DNA of 64,000 nucleotides from DATAOG01 sp963782885 (GTDB taxonomy: Bacteria; Pseudomonadota; Alphaproteobacteria; Geminicoccales; Geminicoccaceae). The notes under the pieces are model-generated. The model searched no databases. It was not told the origin of the DNA and was given only the letters and a program-made list of their open reading frames with translations. The stretch spans positions 248,001 to 312,000 of the forward strand of contig CAWALL010000015.1 in assembly GCA_963782885.1 (NCBI GenBank), given 5' to 3'. Made by a program: the position numbers and the translations under genes. The first letter of the stretch is position 1. Each line of letters begins with the position of its first letter. Shown here piece after piece: positions 26,735-40,021 of the stretch.

Positions 26735-27313
26735 ATGCGAACCACGAACCGGAGAATCCTGACGGCAACCGCGATCGGTGGCCTCGTCGTTGTCTTCTGG
26801 GGCGCGGATCTGGCCAGGGGTGTGGGAGGGTCAGTCGCCAGGGCGGCGACGCAGGCCAACCTGCCGGAGCCGATCGCCCCGGGCCTGATCATGCCGGCCA
26901 TGAACCCCGTCCACGGCAAGATGCTGTTTGCCAGCAAGGGCTGCGTCGTCTGTCACTCGATCAACGGCGTGGGCGGCGAGGACGCCCCCAAGCTCGACGC
27001 CTCGACCATGGCCCCGCAGATGAACCCCTTCGATTTCTTCGCCAAGATGTGGCGCGGTGCAGCGCCGATGATCATGATGCAGATGCATGAGCTCGGCCAT
27101 CAGATCACATTCACCGGCCAGGACCTCGCGGACATCGTCGCCTTCGTGCATAACGCCCAGGTCCAGACGTCATTCACCGAGGATGACATTCCATCTGAAA
27201 TCAAACAGCTCATGGAGAGCGATGAAGAAGGCGGGATGGGCGGCGGGATGATGGGCGGTGGCGGCATGATGGGTGGCCCCGAACGAAGGACGCCGCCATC
27301 CAAAGGTGACTGA
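26735..27313 (+). CDS. Secreted mono-haem c-type cytochrome with Met/Gly-rich tail
   Basis: 192 residues from the ATG at 26735, preceded by GGAGGGAGG. An N-terminal signal or anchor (AIGGLVVVFWGADLARG) precedes one haem site, GCVVCHS near residue 72, within LFASKGCVVCHSINGVGGED, typical of class I cytochromes. Likely distal ligands lie among the Met residues of MMQMHELGH. The C-terminus is very rich in Met and Gly (GGMGGGMMGGGGMMGG), resembling copper-binding Met-rich tails. It would carry electrons in the periplasm. It lies between the two halves of a sugar ABC transporter in the opposite direction. Confidence 0.88.
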   Translation: MRTTNRRILTATAIGGLVVVFWGADLARGVGGSVARAATQANLPEPIAPGLIMPAMNPVHGKMLFASKGCVVCHSINGVGGEDAPKLDASTMAPQMNPFDFFAKMWRGAAPMIMMQMHELGHQITFTGQDLADIVAFVHNAQVQTSFTEDDIPSEIKQLMESDEEGGMGGGMMGGGGMMGGPERRTPPSKGD

Positions 27314-27335
27314 AGCTCAAGCAGGATGGTGACCG

Positions 27336-27363
27336 CAGGGCGGGCCCCCGCGAGCCCGCCCTG
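27336..27363. terminator. Bidirectional hairpin between convergent genes
   Basis: A perfect 10-bp inverted repeat (27336-27345 with 27354-27363) around an 8-base loop, midway between the cytochrome c stop and the stop of the sugar-binding protein gene, so it can serve both transcripts. Confidence 0.75.
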
Positions 27364-27374
27364 TCGCGTCTGGA

Positions 27375-28352
27375 TCAGTCCGAATAGACGAACTTGCGGA
27401 TCTCGGGGTCGTCGATGTTCGAGGCGTCCATGACCGTGAAGCCGGTGCCGATGTGGATCGGGACCGACTGGCCGGTCACCGCGGCGTAGGCGGTCATCAC
27501 GCCGAAGTAGCCGATCTCGGCCGGGTGCTGGGCGATCGCGAGGTCGATCAGGCCGGACTTCAGGTCGTCGACGATCCGCTGCGGCGCGTCGAACGCGACC
27601 ACCCGGATCTGGCCGGTCTTGCCGACCGCCTTGACGCCGTCGGCGGCGCCGATCGCCGAGAATAGGTTGGCGCCGAACACGCCGTCGAGGTCGGAATTGC
27701 GCGCGAACACCGCCTGGAGCTGGGCGGCCGCCTTGTTGGCGTCGTCGTCGTTGAACTGGGTCTCGAGCACGGTGATGTCCGGCCAGAGCTGCTTCATCGC
27801 GAGCTTGAAGCCCTGCTCGCGCTGATCGGTGGTCGAGATGCCGGGCTTGACGTTGGACACGTAGACCTTGCCCTTGCCGTCCAGGGTCTGGCCGAGCGCG
27901 GCTCCGGCCAGGAAGCCGCCGAGCACGTTGTCGGAGGCGACGTAGGACAGCGGGAAGTCGCCCTCGCCGCGGCCGTCCTGGTATTTGCCATCGTCAATGA
28001 AGGTATCGACCGTGATCACCTTGATGCCGGCGTCGACCGCCTGCTTGAGCGGCGCGATCAGCTGCTGCTTGTCGGTCGGGGCGATCAGGATGGCATCGGG
28101 ATGACGCGCGATCACCGCGTTCAGCACCGGCACCTGCACGGTCGGATTGAAGTCCGGGCCGCCCTGGAAGATCAGCTTGGCGCCGAGCGCGTCGGCGGCC
28201 TGCTGCGCGCCCTTGTGCATGGTGATGTAGAAGGCGTCGGTGGTCAGGCCCGGGATCAACGCGATGGTCGGCTTGTCCTGGGCCTGGGAACGATCGCCCG
28301 AGGCGGCGACCAGCAGAAGCGCCCCGAATGCGGCGGCGAGCAGCTTTCTCAT
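27375..28352 (-). CDS. Sugar ABC transporter periplasmic binding protein (CUT2/RbsB type)
   Basis: 325 residues from the ATG at 28352 with AGGGAGGT upstream. Signal peptide residues 1-24 (LLAAAFGALLLVAASG). The mature protein is a type I periplasmic-binding fold: KPTIALIPGLTTDAFYITMHKG, AILIAPTDKQQLIAPLKQAVDAGIKVITVDTFI, and the distal VVAFDAPQRIVDDLKSGLIDLAIAQHP. It presumably serves the permease and ATPase at 24.4-26.3 kb, but it is separated from them by the convergent cytochrome gene and has its own promoter region. Confidence 0.9.
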   Translation of the reverse strand: MRKLLAAAFGALLLVAASGDRSQAQDKPTIALIPGLTTDAFYITMHKGAQQAADALGAKLIFQGGPDFNPTVQVPVLNAVIARHPDAILIAPTDKQQLIAPLKQAVDAGIKVITVDTFIDDGKYQDGRGEGDFPLSYVASDNVLGGFLAGAALGQTLDGKGKVYVSNVKPGISTTDQREQGFKLAMKQLWPDITVLETQFNDDDANKAAAQLQAVFARNSDLDGVFGANLFSAIGAADGVKAVGKTGQIRVVAFDAPQRIVDDLKSGLIDLAIAQHPAEIGYFGVMTAYAAVTGQSVPIHIGTGFTVMDASNIDDPEIRKFVYSD

Positions 28353-28470
28353 TGATGACCTCCCTGGATACGGCGCCCTTGCTCGGTGCGGTGCTACAGG
28401 GCAGCGCCGCTGCGAGGGTCGACGTGAGACTAGCCAACGCCCGATCCGACGGCAAGCGGGCGGGATCAGA

Positions 28471-29366
28471 TCAGGCCGAAGCTGCCGATCTGTTGTTGCC
28501 AAGGAGGTTGTTCAGTCTGCTGGCAGGGGTGGCGGCTTGGATGCCGGCGTGGGGTCTGTGGTGATTGTACCAGTGCAGCCAGGCTGGCATGGCGCTGGCG
28601 CGGTCAGCGGAGCTGGCGTAGGCGCAGCCGTAAAGCCATTCGCGCAACGCCGTCTGGATGAAGCGCTCGGCCTTGCCGTTGGTGCGTGGGCAATAGGGCC
28701 GGGTGGTCAGGTGCCGCGCCCCGAGCTCGGCAAGGGTGGCCTTGAACACGCGCGCGTGGGTGTAGGCGAAGGCGTTGTCGGTCATGACCCGCTCGATGCG
28801 GATCCCGATCCCGGCGAACCAGGCGGCGGCGCGGGCGAGGAAGCCGGCGCAGCTCGGGCCGCGCTGGTCGGGCAAGAGCTCGGTGTAGGCCAAGCGCGTG
28901 GCGTCGTCGATTGCGACGTGCAGGTATTCCCAGCCGAGCCCGCGCGCCCGTTGGCGCCGGTCGCCGGTGATGCGGTGGCCAAGGCCGGCGATCCGGCCGA
29001 GCTTCTTGGTGTTGATGTGGAGCAGCTCGCCGGGCGCGCGCCGCTCGTAGCGGAGCGCCGGCGGCTTGGGCTCGAGGGCAGCCAAGCGCCGAGCCCGAGG
29101 CGGCGCAGCACGGTGCCGACGGTCGAGATGGGCCAACCCAGGGCACGGGCGATGCGGGGGCTCGTCCAGCGCTGCCGGCGCAGGCGCTCGATCGCGGCGA
29201 CGGTTTCGGCCGGCAGTCGGTGGGGCGAGCGGGCGGGCGGCGAGCGCGCCCTCCACGATCGCAGCTCGGCGCCCGCCCGATACCGGGCCAGCCAGGTGTA
29301 GGCGGTGCGCTCCGAAACGCCGGCGGCCGCCGCCGCGTCGACCACGCGCCAGCCGGCGTCGCGCAC
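28471..29366 (-). mobile_element. IS481-type transposase remnant, frameshifted and 5'-truncated
   Basis: The N-terminal helix-turn-helix part (GWRVVDAAAAAGVSERTAYT, WTSPRIARALGWPISTVGTV) and the DDE catalytic part (HVAIDDATRLAYTELL, RVMTDNAFAYT, RPYCPRTNGKAERFIQ) are in different frames; adding one base near 29088 joins LGLG to RLAALEPKPPALRYE. An in-frame stop lies about 15 codons upstream of the GTG at 29366 and no proper start was found, so the 5' end is lost too. Terminal repeats could not be matched. The element lies just upstream of the sugar-binding protein gene. Confidence 0.82.
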
Positions 29367-29728
29367 CCGCCGGACCAGAAGGAGTTGGCGAAAGCCTGAG
29401 CGCGAACGAGTTCAGGCCGGTTTCATCCGATCCTGAGGATCAGGATTAAGGGGAAAAAGATGCCGGGCCGGAAGCCAGGAAGGCCTCGCCAATCGTCGGC
29501 AGCGGCCGCTCCAGCATCAGCATCTGCTCGCCCACCGAGGATCGGTTCGACGATGTTCGCGGCAGCAGCGCCAGCGGCAGGATGTTGCTCACGCAGCTCT
29601 TCGAGATCCCCTCTGCTCCAGGGCACAGTGGAGCACTCGCGCTCTTATCGGCGCGCTAGCACCTTGCCAAGCGCGAGTGGGCCCTCCATATACCATCCGA
29701 GAGGATGGCCACCGGAGGGTGTGACGGC
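29367..29728. other. Intergenic region with small inverted repeats
   Basis: Holds the ragged end of the IS481 remnant, a 7-bp hairpin (ATCCTGA/TCAGGAT, 29431-29447) and, just before the RHH gene, CCATCC-GAGA-GGATGG at 29693-29708, which could be an operator for that regulator. No gene was seen. Confidence 0.4.
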
Positions 29729-30148
29729 ATGCCAGGCAACGTGCATGAGCTGCGACCTAGGACCGGCGACACCGAGAAGATCACGATCAACCTCGGCTAC
29801 GTCGACCTCGGCCATATCGACCTGATGGTGCAGGAGGGGTTCTACTCGAACCGCACTGACTTCATCCGCACTGCAATTCGCAACCAGCTTGAGCGACACG
29901 CCGACGCGGTGAAGCGCTCGGTAGCCCACAAGAGTTTGGATCTCGGTCTGCGGCACTACAGCCGCGAGGATCTCGAAGCGGTACGTGCAGCCGGGCAGAC
30001 GCTCCACATCCACGTGCTGGGTCTTGCCAGCATTGCCCACGACGTCACTCCCGAGCTTGCCCGCGCCACGATCGGGTCGATCGTCGTGCTGGGCGCGCTA
30101 CGCGCCAGCCCGGCGCTCAAGGCAGCCTTGGCCGACCGGATCCGATGA
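29729..30148 (+). CDS. Ribbon-helix-helix (CopG-like) regulator
   Basis: 139 residues from the ATG at 29729 (GGAGGG 9 bases upstream); an ATG at 29705 is less likely. EKITINLGYVDLGHIDLMVQ is the beta strand and helix of an RHH DNA-binding domain, followed by SNRTDFIRTAIRNQLERH. The C-terminal half (GQTLHIHVLGLASIAHDVTP, IGSIVVLGALRAS) is the conserved extension of RHH proteins found next to polyhydroxybutyrate depolymerases. It precedes the depolymerase by 140 bases and probably regulates it and itself. Confidence 0.85.
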   Translation: MPGNVHELRPRTGDTEKITINLGYVDLGHIDLMVQEGFYSNRTDFIRTAIRNQLERHADAVKRSVAHKSLDLGLRHYSREDLEAVRAAGQTLHIHVLGLASIAHDVTPELARATIGSIVVLGALRASPALKAALADRIR

Positions 30149-30288
30149 CCCGGGCGCTTCTCGGCGCTCGCGTTCGCTAGGCGACGCAGCGGGGACCGCT
30201 GACGCCCGCCAACGACATGCTCAACAAAGATGGATCAGCTTTCCTCCCGCGGACGCTTGATCCTCACCTTGCCAAGGAAGCTCTGCAC

Positions 30289-31599
30289 ATGAACGACGGA
30301 CTGCAGTCGGAGATGCTCGAGGCGACCCGCCTCACCCGCGCCGGCCGGCTCACCGAAGCGACCGCGCTCCTGCAACGCGTGCTGCGTGGCGGCACGGTGC
30401 CGGATACCGCGTCCGGCCCGACGGGCGACGCCGGGCACGCCCTTGCCCGGGGCGGCGGGCGCATCATCGACCTGACGCCGGATACGGTCGAGCTCGCAAC
30501 GCCCCAGCAATCGCCGCCCGCCGGGCAGGCGTCGGCCACCGGCGTCGGTAGCCGGCCGGCCGCATCGGGGGCACAAGCGGTTCATCCGCACCGGCTCGCG
30601 GCGCTGCGCGGCTTCCTCGATCGGGTTAAACGCAGCCACGCCAAGCCGCAACCGGGCGGGCTGGCGAAGCGCTCTCAGACGCTTTCGACCGACGTCGTGC
30701 CGGACGGCGGTCGGTTTTTGGCAGCCTCCTACGGCAACCAAGCCGGCAGCCGCGCTTACAAGCTCTACGTCCCGAGCGGCTATCGGGGCCAAGCGATCCC
30801 TCTGATCGTCATGCTGCACGGCTGCACGCAGTCGCCCGACGACTTCGCGGCCGGCACGCGGATGAACCTGGTCGCCGAGGAGCACACCTGTCTGGTCGCC
30901 TATCCCGCCCAGGCGGCCTCCGCCAATCCCTCGAGGTGCTGGAACTGGTTCAGCCCGGGCCACCAGCAGCGCGACCAGGGCGAGCCTTCGCTGATCGCGG
31001 GAATCACCCGGCAGATCATGCGCGACTACGCGGTCGATGCGGGGCGCGTCTATGTCGGCGGGCTCTCGGCCGGTGCGGCGGCCGCCGCCATCGTGGGGAC
31101 GAGCTATCCCGACCTTTACGCCGCGATCGGGGTGCATTCCGGCCTCGCCTGCGGGATCGCCAGCGACCTCCCGTCCGCCTTCGCCGCCATGCGGCAGGGC
31201 GAGGAGGTGCCCGCGCCCGCATCCAGCACTGCAGCGGAAGCTCCGGGGGCGCGGCGGCTGATTCCGACGGTCGTGTTCCACGGCGATCAGGACAGCACGG
31301 TACACCCGCGCAACGGCGATCAGGTCATCGCGCAGTCCAGGGCAGCCACGGTTGCTGACCTGCGGACTACGGTGCAGCACGGCCGGGTGCCCGGCGGACA
31401 TGGCTACAGCCGCACTCTCCACGCCGACGCGCACGGGCAGACGGTGCTCGAACAGTGGGTCATCCACGGCGCCGGCCATGCCTGGTCGGGCGGCAGTCCT
31501 GCCGGCTCTTACACCGATCCCCGAGGACCGGATGCCGCGCGGGGGATGCTGCGCTTCTTCCTCGAGCACCGCCATCCGCAAGCCGCGCGGGATCTTTAG
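30289..31599 (+). CDS. PHB depolymerase-family esterase
   Basis: 436 residues, starting at the ATG at 30289 with AAGGAAG upstream. After a linker-rich N-terminus (residues 1-130) comes an alpha/beta hydrolase: IPLIVMLHGCTQSPDDFA (oxyanion region), VGGLSAGAAAA with the nucleophile Ser, VFHGDQDSTVHP with the acid, and GAGHAWSGGS with the His. The family hydrolyses polyhydroxybutyrate or related esters. No signal peptide is evident, so it may act inside the cell on storage granules. It pairs with the RHH regulator upstream. Confidence 0.9.
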   Translation: MNDGLQSEMLEATRLTRAGRLTEATALLQRVLRGGTVPDTASGPTGDAGHALARGGGRIIDLTPDTVELATPQQSPPAGQASATGVGSRPAASGAQAVHPHRLAALRGFLDRVKRSHAKPQPGGLAKRSQTLSTDVVPDGGRFLAASYGNQAGSRAYKLYVPSGYRGQAIPLIVMLHGCTQSPDDFAAGTRMNLVAEEHTCLVAYPAQAASANPSRCWNWFSPGHQQRDQGEPSLIAGITRQIMRDYAVDAGRVYVGGLSAGAAAAAIVGTSYPDLYAAIGVHSGLACGIASDLPSAFAAMRQGEEVPAPASSTAAEAPGARRLIPTVVFHGDQDSTVHPRNGDQVIAQSRAATVADLRTTVQHGRVPGGHGYSRTLHADAHGQTVLEQWVIHGAGHAWSGGSPAGSYTDPRGPDAARGMLRFFLEHRHPQAARDL

Positions 31600-31759
31600 C
31601 GTCAGTCAGCCTTCCCGGGTGACGGCGGTGTCGCCCAGGTCATCCGCCCGCTATGGGAGGGCGTTGGTCTCTGAACGGCATGCTTGGCGGTGTCTGCTCC
31701 GGACATGGGCATGCAAATGTCTCGCGCACGCGCGAACGTTGGTTCAGGAGGTGCATGCC

Positions 31760-31990
31760 CGAGCAGCCGCCGCTGCTCCTCCCAACCCGGCGGCCGTGGC
31801 GCTCCAGCTTCCCCAGCATGAGCGCCTGATCGGCCGTCCCGGCAGTATATCCTCCACGACATCGGGCGCGAGGAGCGCGAGCCGCAGGATCCGGCTCACG
31901 TCCTCACCCGAGAGGATGCGCCCCACCCGCATATCTGCAGATAGTGAATCGCAAGACCGACCGCATCCGGGCCTGTCAGCCGTGCCACGA
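31760..31990 (-). pseudogene. Site-specific recombinase, C-terminal remnant
   Basis: Minus-strand frames give EDVSRILRLALLAPDVVEDIL and, in another frame, PPGWEEQRRLLGH, which together match the C-terminal end of large serine-recombinase-type proteins (a ...LAFLAPDIVEAIL... then ...DWxEQRRLLG pattern recalled from that family). No catalytic domain is present. It is a short, frameshifted leftover of a mobile element. Confidence 0.5.
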
Positions 31991-31998
31991 AGCCGGCT

Positions 31999-32110
31999 TG
32001 ACTGCTACACGCCTTGTCACGCACCGGGAGGGATGAACGGGCCGAAACCCGCAGAAGTCCTAGATTACAGGGCGCTGGCGTCCGTCTCCTCCCGCGGCGT
32101 GCCCTGCGGA
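31999..32110 (+). repeat. Diverged direct repeat, copy A
   Basis: About 105-112 bases that align loosely with 32808-32905: both begin GCTACAC, share GGGCCGAAA, CCTAG and CGTCTCCT-CCGCG blocks in the same order and at nearly the same spacing. Similarity is perhaps two thirds by eye. The two copies bracket the DUF3102 fragment, which suggests duplication during insertion of a mobile element. Confidence 0.45.
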
Positions 32111-32122
32111 TCGATATGGTCA

Positions 32123-32144
32123 GATGATCGCCAGAGATTTGGTG
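32123..32144 (+). repeat. Left arm of 22-bp inverted repeat
   Basis: Matches the reverse complement of 32902-32923 at 21 of 22 positions (GATGATCGCC, one mismatch, GAGATTTGGTG). The arms are 757 bases apart, consistent with terminal repeats of a small element; the right arm reaches the treY stop codon. Confidence 0.7.
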
Positions 32145-32289
32145 GCCGGACAAGGCAGCCGGCCGGCGGGTTCGATACGTCGCCGATGCCGCTCACGCAT
32201 GCGTAGACGCCTCATCAAGCATCTGCTGCCAGCGCCATGCCCGCGCCAGCGCCTTGACGAGCGTCGGATCGGGATGCTGGACATCGATG

Positions 32290-32622
32290 GGGGAGGAAAC
32301 CGCAAGAGGGCTCTTGATCCAGGCCAAGGCGCAGGTCGGCCACGGCCAGTGGCTAGCCTGGGTCGCGGACCATCTAAGCTTCGGTGACCGCCAGGCCCGC
32401 AAGTACATGCAGCTCGCTCAGCACCACGACCAAATCGGACTTGAGAATGCCGATTTGACCCCCGACGGCGCCCTGGCATTGATCGCCGCCCGGCGCCGAG
32501 AGACGCCCGCGGCGCCAACCACGGCGAGCGACCCCGCGGTCCCCGCACGAATACGCGCAGCGGCTACGCATGCATCCCCGGCGTCGCGGATTCAGACCAG
32601 GCCGGCATCCGCTTGGCCATAG
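32290..32622 (+). pseudogene. DUF3102-like fragment
   Basis: EETARGLLIQAKAQVGHGQW followed by LAWVADHLSFGDRQARKYMQLA matches the DUF3102 core seen in phage and plasmid proteins. Upstream in-frame sequence has no family similarity and the usual N-terminus is missing; the tail after residue 85 is low-complexity. It lies between the arms of the 22-bp inverted repeat and is probably a cargo remnant. Confidence 0.55.
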
Positions 32623-32807
32623 AACGCGATGTGGCGCTCGACAGCGTGAACATCCAGCCGACCCGGTCAGTCCCCCGATGGCAACCCGCCAAAATACCGA
32701 CAAATTCCGATTTGAGGGGGGTCTGGTTTCACCAGCAGGAAGTGGTTTCACCAAGTACGCCGACCAGCCTGGCCTTCGGCCCCTCTTGGCAGGCCCGCTC
32801 AGGCTGC

Positions 32808-32905
32808 TACACTGTGCCGCTGCACTGACGGGGTGATCAAGGGCCGAAAATCGGCAGATTGCCTAGGGTTCGGAGTGCTGTCTGTCGTCTCCTGCCGCGC
32901 GCACC
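32808..32905 (+). repeat. Diverged direct repeat, copy B
   Basis: Partner of 31999-32110 in the same orientation, sharing GCTACAC, GGGCCGAAA, CCTAG and the CGTCTCCT block. It ends against the right arm of the inverted repeat. Confidence 0.45.
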
Positions 32906-32923
32906 AAATCTCCGGCGATCATC
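32902..32923 (-). repeat. Right arm of 22-bp inverted repeat
   Basis: Inverted partner of 32123-32144. It overlaps the last bases and TGA stop of treY, so the element edge coincides with the gene end. Confidence 0.7.
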
Positions 32924-35789
32924 GGCCGGCGGTCGAGGACAGCAGCGCCACCGGCAGCTCGGTGAGGACTTCGGCGATCACAAGCCTGCCCGTTGCCGGC
33001 ATCCGGTGCTGCCGGCCGGTCAGCTCGTCGCACAATGCGGCTCCGGACCAGCCTTCGGGCAGCTCGACCTCGGTGTCCGCCCAGGCCTCGACCGCCGGCA
33101 GCGGTGCTCCGCCATCCGGCAGCAAGGGCGCGACCAGCCGTGGGACAACGACGATCGCTAGCACCTGATCGGTGCGCCGGGCGAATGCGACGACCCGTTC
33201 GGCGTGGTCACCCCTCGTGCCAAGCGCGAGGTAATCGCCCTCCCTGAACGGCGACGGCTGCCGCTTGCGGAAGGCGAGCGTGCGCGCGATCAGCTGCTGC
33301 TTGATCCGGCCGCTGCGCCAGTCGCCGAGCAGCTCCGCGACCGGCCGGGGCTCGGCGAGCCAGCGCGAGCGCAGCTCGAAGTCGACCGGCCGGCGATTGT
33401 CCGGATCGACCAGCGACAGATCCCAGAGCTCGGTCCCCTGATAGCTGTCGGGCACCCCCGGGGCGGTGAGCTTGAGCAGGGTCTGGGCGAGGCCGTTGAC
33501 GGCGCCGATGCGCGCAATTTCGTCCTGGAAGGGCAGCAGATCGGCGATGAAGGCGCGCCCGCTCACGGGATCCAGGATCCGGCGCACGAACTGGGTCACG
33601 CCCTCCTCATAAGCCGCATCGGGCGCGGTCCAGCTCGTCTCGAGCTTCGCCTCGCGCAGGGCTTTGATCATGTAGGCGACGATCCGGTCGGCAAAGTCGC
33701 TGCCGGCCAAGTCGTCCGGGGCCTGCACCTCGAACGGCCAGACGCCGATCAGGGTCTGGTAGAGCAGGTACTCGTCGTTCCGGCTCGGCACCCAGCGGTC
33801 CCCGATCTCCTGACGGCGCGAGCGGTTGAGCAGGGCGAAGCGACGCACCCGCCGGCGCCACTCCGACGCCAGCTCGCTTAAGCCATCGATGCGCGCGCGC
33901 ACGTCCTCGCCGCGCTTGTGATCGTGGGTGGCGCTCGCCAGCATGCTCAGCGGATGGAAGCGCTGGGTCTGCTGGACCACGGTGTGGAACGCGGCCGGGC
34001 TGGTGCCGAAATGCTGCGGCTCGCCGCCGACCTCGTTGAGCGAGATCAGGCGCACGTAGCGATAGAAGGCGGTGTCCTCGACTGCCTTGGCCATCACCGG
34101 CCCGGTCAGCTGCTGGAAGTGCATCGCGGTCGCGATCACGTCGCGCCGCCGATACCGGCCGCTCTCTGCGAGATCGGTCGAGAGCGCGGCGTGCAGAAAA
34201 TCGAACACCGAGAGATCGACGAGGTTGCTCGCTCGGCGCGCCTGGCTGATCGCCCAGTCGAGGTCGCGCCGGTCCTCGGCCTTCGCGCCGGCCGCGGTGA
34301 TGTAGGTCCGGTAGACCGGGAAGCTGGCGATTACGTCGCCCAGCGCCTCGCGCAGGCCGGTCAGCGTGAAGTCGCGGGTGCGCCAGCTCTGCTGCGCCAG
34401 GCGATGCAACTCATGCGCCAGCACGTGGAGCTCGCTGTTGAGCGAATAGCGCAGGACCTGGCGCTTGGCCGCGATCACGATCTGGCCGAAGTCCGGCTCC
34501 TGGCCGATGAAGCGGTGATAGATGGCGGTCAGCTGGCGCTCGGCGCCCGGGTCGACGAACAGGCCACCCGCGAGGCCGATGAATTCGTAGCCGGTGGTGC
34601 CGGCAACCGGCAGGTCCTCGCGCAGGTACTCATGGCGCGCGAGGATCTTTTCGACCACGAGCCAGATCGGCCGTCCCGCCTTGGCGTCGGGCGCCGGCGC
34701 CGGTGCGCCCTCGGCCCGCGGCAGCACCTCGGCGACCCGCGCCAGCAGCCGCTCGCAGTAGAGCTTCGGGTCGTAGAGGCCGTCGATGTGGTCGAGGCGG
34801 ACGCCCTGGACCTTGCCGTCCGCGATCAGGCGAAGCAGGAGCTTATGGGTCGCCTCGAAGACCTCTGGCCGCTCCATGCGCAGGCCGGCCAGCTCGTTGA
34901 TCTCGAAGAACCGCCGGTAATTGATCTCCGAGCTCGCGACCCGCCAGTAGGCCAGCCGGTAAGCCTGCTCCTCGAGCAGCCGGTGCAGGGCGCGAAAGCT
35001 GTGCGGCTGGCCGGGCGTGCCGTTGATCCGGGCGGCCGCCGCCTCGAGCGCCGCCCGCACGCTGCCATCGCCGGCCAGCGCCGAGAGCTCCGCCTTGAGT
35101 GCGGCCGCCTCCTCGCGCCTGGCCCCGCGCCGCGCGCGCGAGCTGCCGCCGCCCGCGAGCGCGCCGAAGCGCCAGGCGAGCTCGGTCAGCGCGCCGCCGG
35201 CGCCGCCGAGGTGATCGGCAGCGTCCTGCAGCAATCGCTGATAGTCCGTGAGGGCGATCGGGAAGACGTTGTCGTAGTAGCGGACGGCGAAGCTGCCGGC
35301 CGCGACATCGAAGGCGAGCTGCAGCTCGCCCGCCTCGAGCACCAGGCCGTACTGATCGCCCAGCACCGGCAGCAGCACCTTGTCGCGGACGCCGCGCGCG
35401 CTCGCTTCCCAGTCGATGTCGAAGAAGCTCGCGAACGGGCTCTCCTGGCCCCATTCGAGCACGTCCAGCCACCACGGATTGTCGGCACCGACGCCCATGT
35501 GGTTGGGCACGAAATCGAGGAGCAGGCCCATGCCGTGGGCGTGCAGCTCGCCGACCAGCGCCTCGAACGTCGCCTCGTCGCCGAGCTCCGGGTTCAGGCG
35601 GTTGAAGTCGATGACGTCGTAGCCGTGGCTGGAGCCCGGGCGGGCCATGGTCAGCGGCGAGGCGTAGAGATGGCTGATCCCGAGCCCGGCGAGATAGGGG
35701 ACGATCCGGCGCGCCGCCTCGAAGCCGAACTCGGCGTTGAACTGGAGGCGGTAGGTGGCCCGCGGCAGGTCGGCTGAAAGCTCAGGCAT
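32919..35789 (-). CDS. treY: Malto-oligosyltrehalose synthase
   Basis: 956 residues, somewhat longer than typical TreY. A GH13 enzyme that turns the reducing-end glucose of a maltodextrin into an alpha,alpha-1,1-linked trehalosyl end. The N-terminus PRATYRLQFNAEFGFEAARR and YLAGLGISHLYASPL is diagnostic, with LLDFVPNHMGVGADNPWWLD, the nucleophile region GVRLDHIDGLYDP and ATHDHKRGEDVRARI. It starts 12 bases after the stop of the glgX-treZ fusion, so all steps from branched glycogen to trehalose are in one operon. Confidence 0.95.
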   Translation of the reverse strand: MPELSADLPRATYRLQFNAEFGFEAARRIVPYLAGLGISHLYASPLTMARPGSSHGYDVIDFNRLNPELGDEATFEALVGELHAHGMGLLLDFVPNHMGVGADNPWWLDVLEWGQESPFASFFDIDWEASARGVRDKVLLPVLGDQYGLVLEAGELQLAFDVAAGSFAVRYYDNVFPIALTDYQRLLQDAADHLGGAGGALTELAWRFGALAGGGSSRARRGARREEAAALKAELSALAGDGSVRAALEAAAARINGTPGQPHSFRALHRLLEEQAYRLAYWRVASSEINYRRFFEINELAGLRMERPEVFEATHKLLLRLIADGKVQGVRLDHIDGLYDPKLYCERLLARVAEVLPRAEGAPAPAPDAKAGRPIWLVVEKILARHEYLREDLPVAGTTGYEFIGLAGGLFVDPGAERQLTAIYHRFIGQEPDFGQIVIAAKRQVLRYSLNSELHVLAHELHRLAQQSWRTRDFTLTGLREALGDVIASFPVYRTYITAAGAKAEDRRDLDWAISQARRASNLVDLSVFDFLHAALSTDLAESGRYRRRDVIATAMHFQQLTGPVMAKAVEDTAFYRYVRLISLNEVGGEPQHFGTSPAAFHTVVQQTQRFHPLSMLASATHDHKRGEDVRARIDGLSELASEWRRRVRRFALLNRSRRQEIGDRWVPSRNDEYLLYQTLIGVWPFEVQAPDDLAGSDFADRIVAYMIKALREAKLETSWTAPDAAYEEGVTQFVRRILDPVSGRAFIADLLPFQDEIARIGAVNGLAQTLLKLTAPGVPDSYQGTELWDLSLVDPDNRRPVDFELRSRWLAEPRPVAELLGDWRSGRIKQQLIARTLAFRKRQPSPFREGDYLALGTRGDHAERVVAFARRTDQVLAIVVVPRLVAPLLPDGGAPLPAVEAWADTEVELPEGWSGAALCDELTGRQHRMPATGRLVIAEVLTELPVALLSSTAGR

Positions 35790-35801
35790 CGCGCCCGCGC
35801 A

Positions 35802-39788
<3,987 letters not shown>

Positions 39789-40021
39789 GCTCAACCGACT
39801 CCGGCTGCGATGCCGGGCGGCGTCGACCGACGGTGGCTATGGGGAACGATCACGCAGGCCCTCCGGCTGGCAGCAGGCGAAGACATGCGGGCATACCCGC
39901 CCTCGGCCGGAAGATCAAACGCGCCGCCAACCGATCGGTTCAGGTCTCGACGGACCGGCATGATGAGGCCGGTCGCGGCCGGCGGCCTGCTGCGGCGCCG
40001 ACCGGGCTGCGGCCAAGGGCG

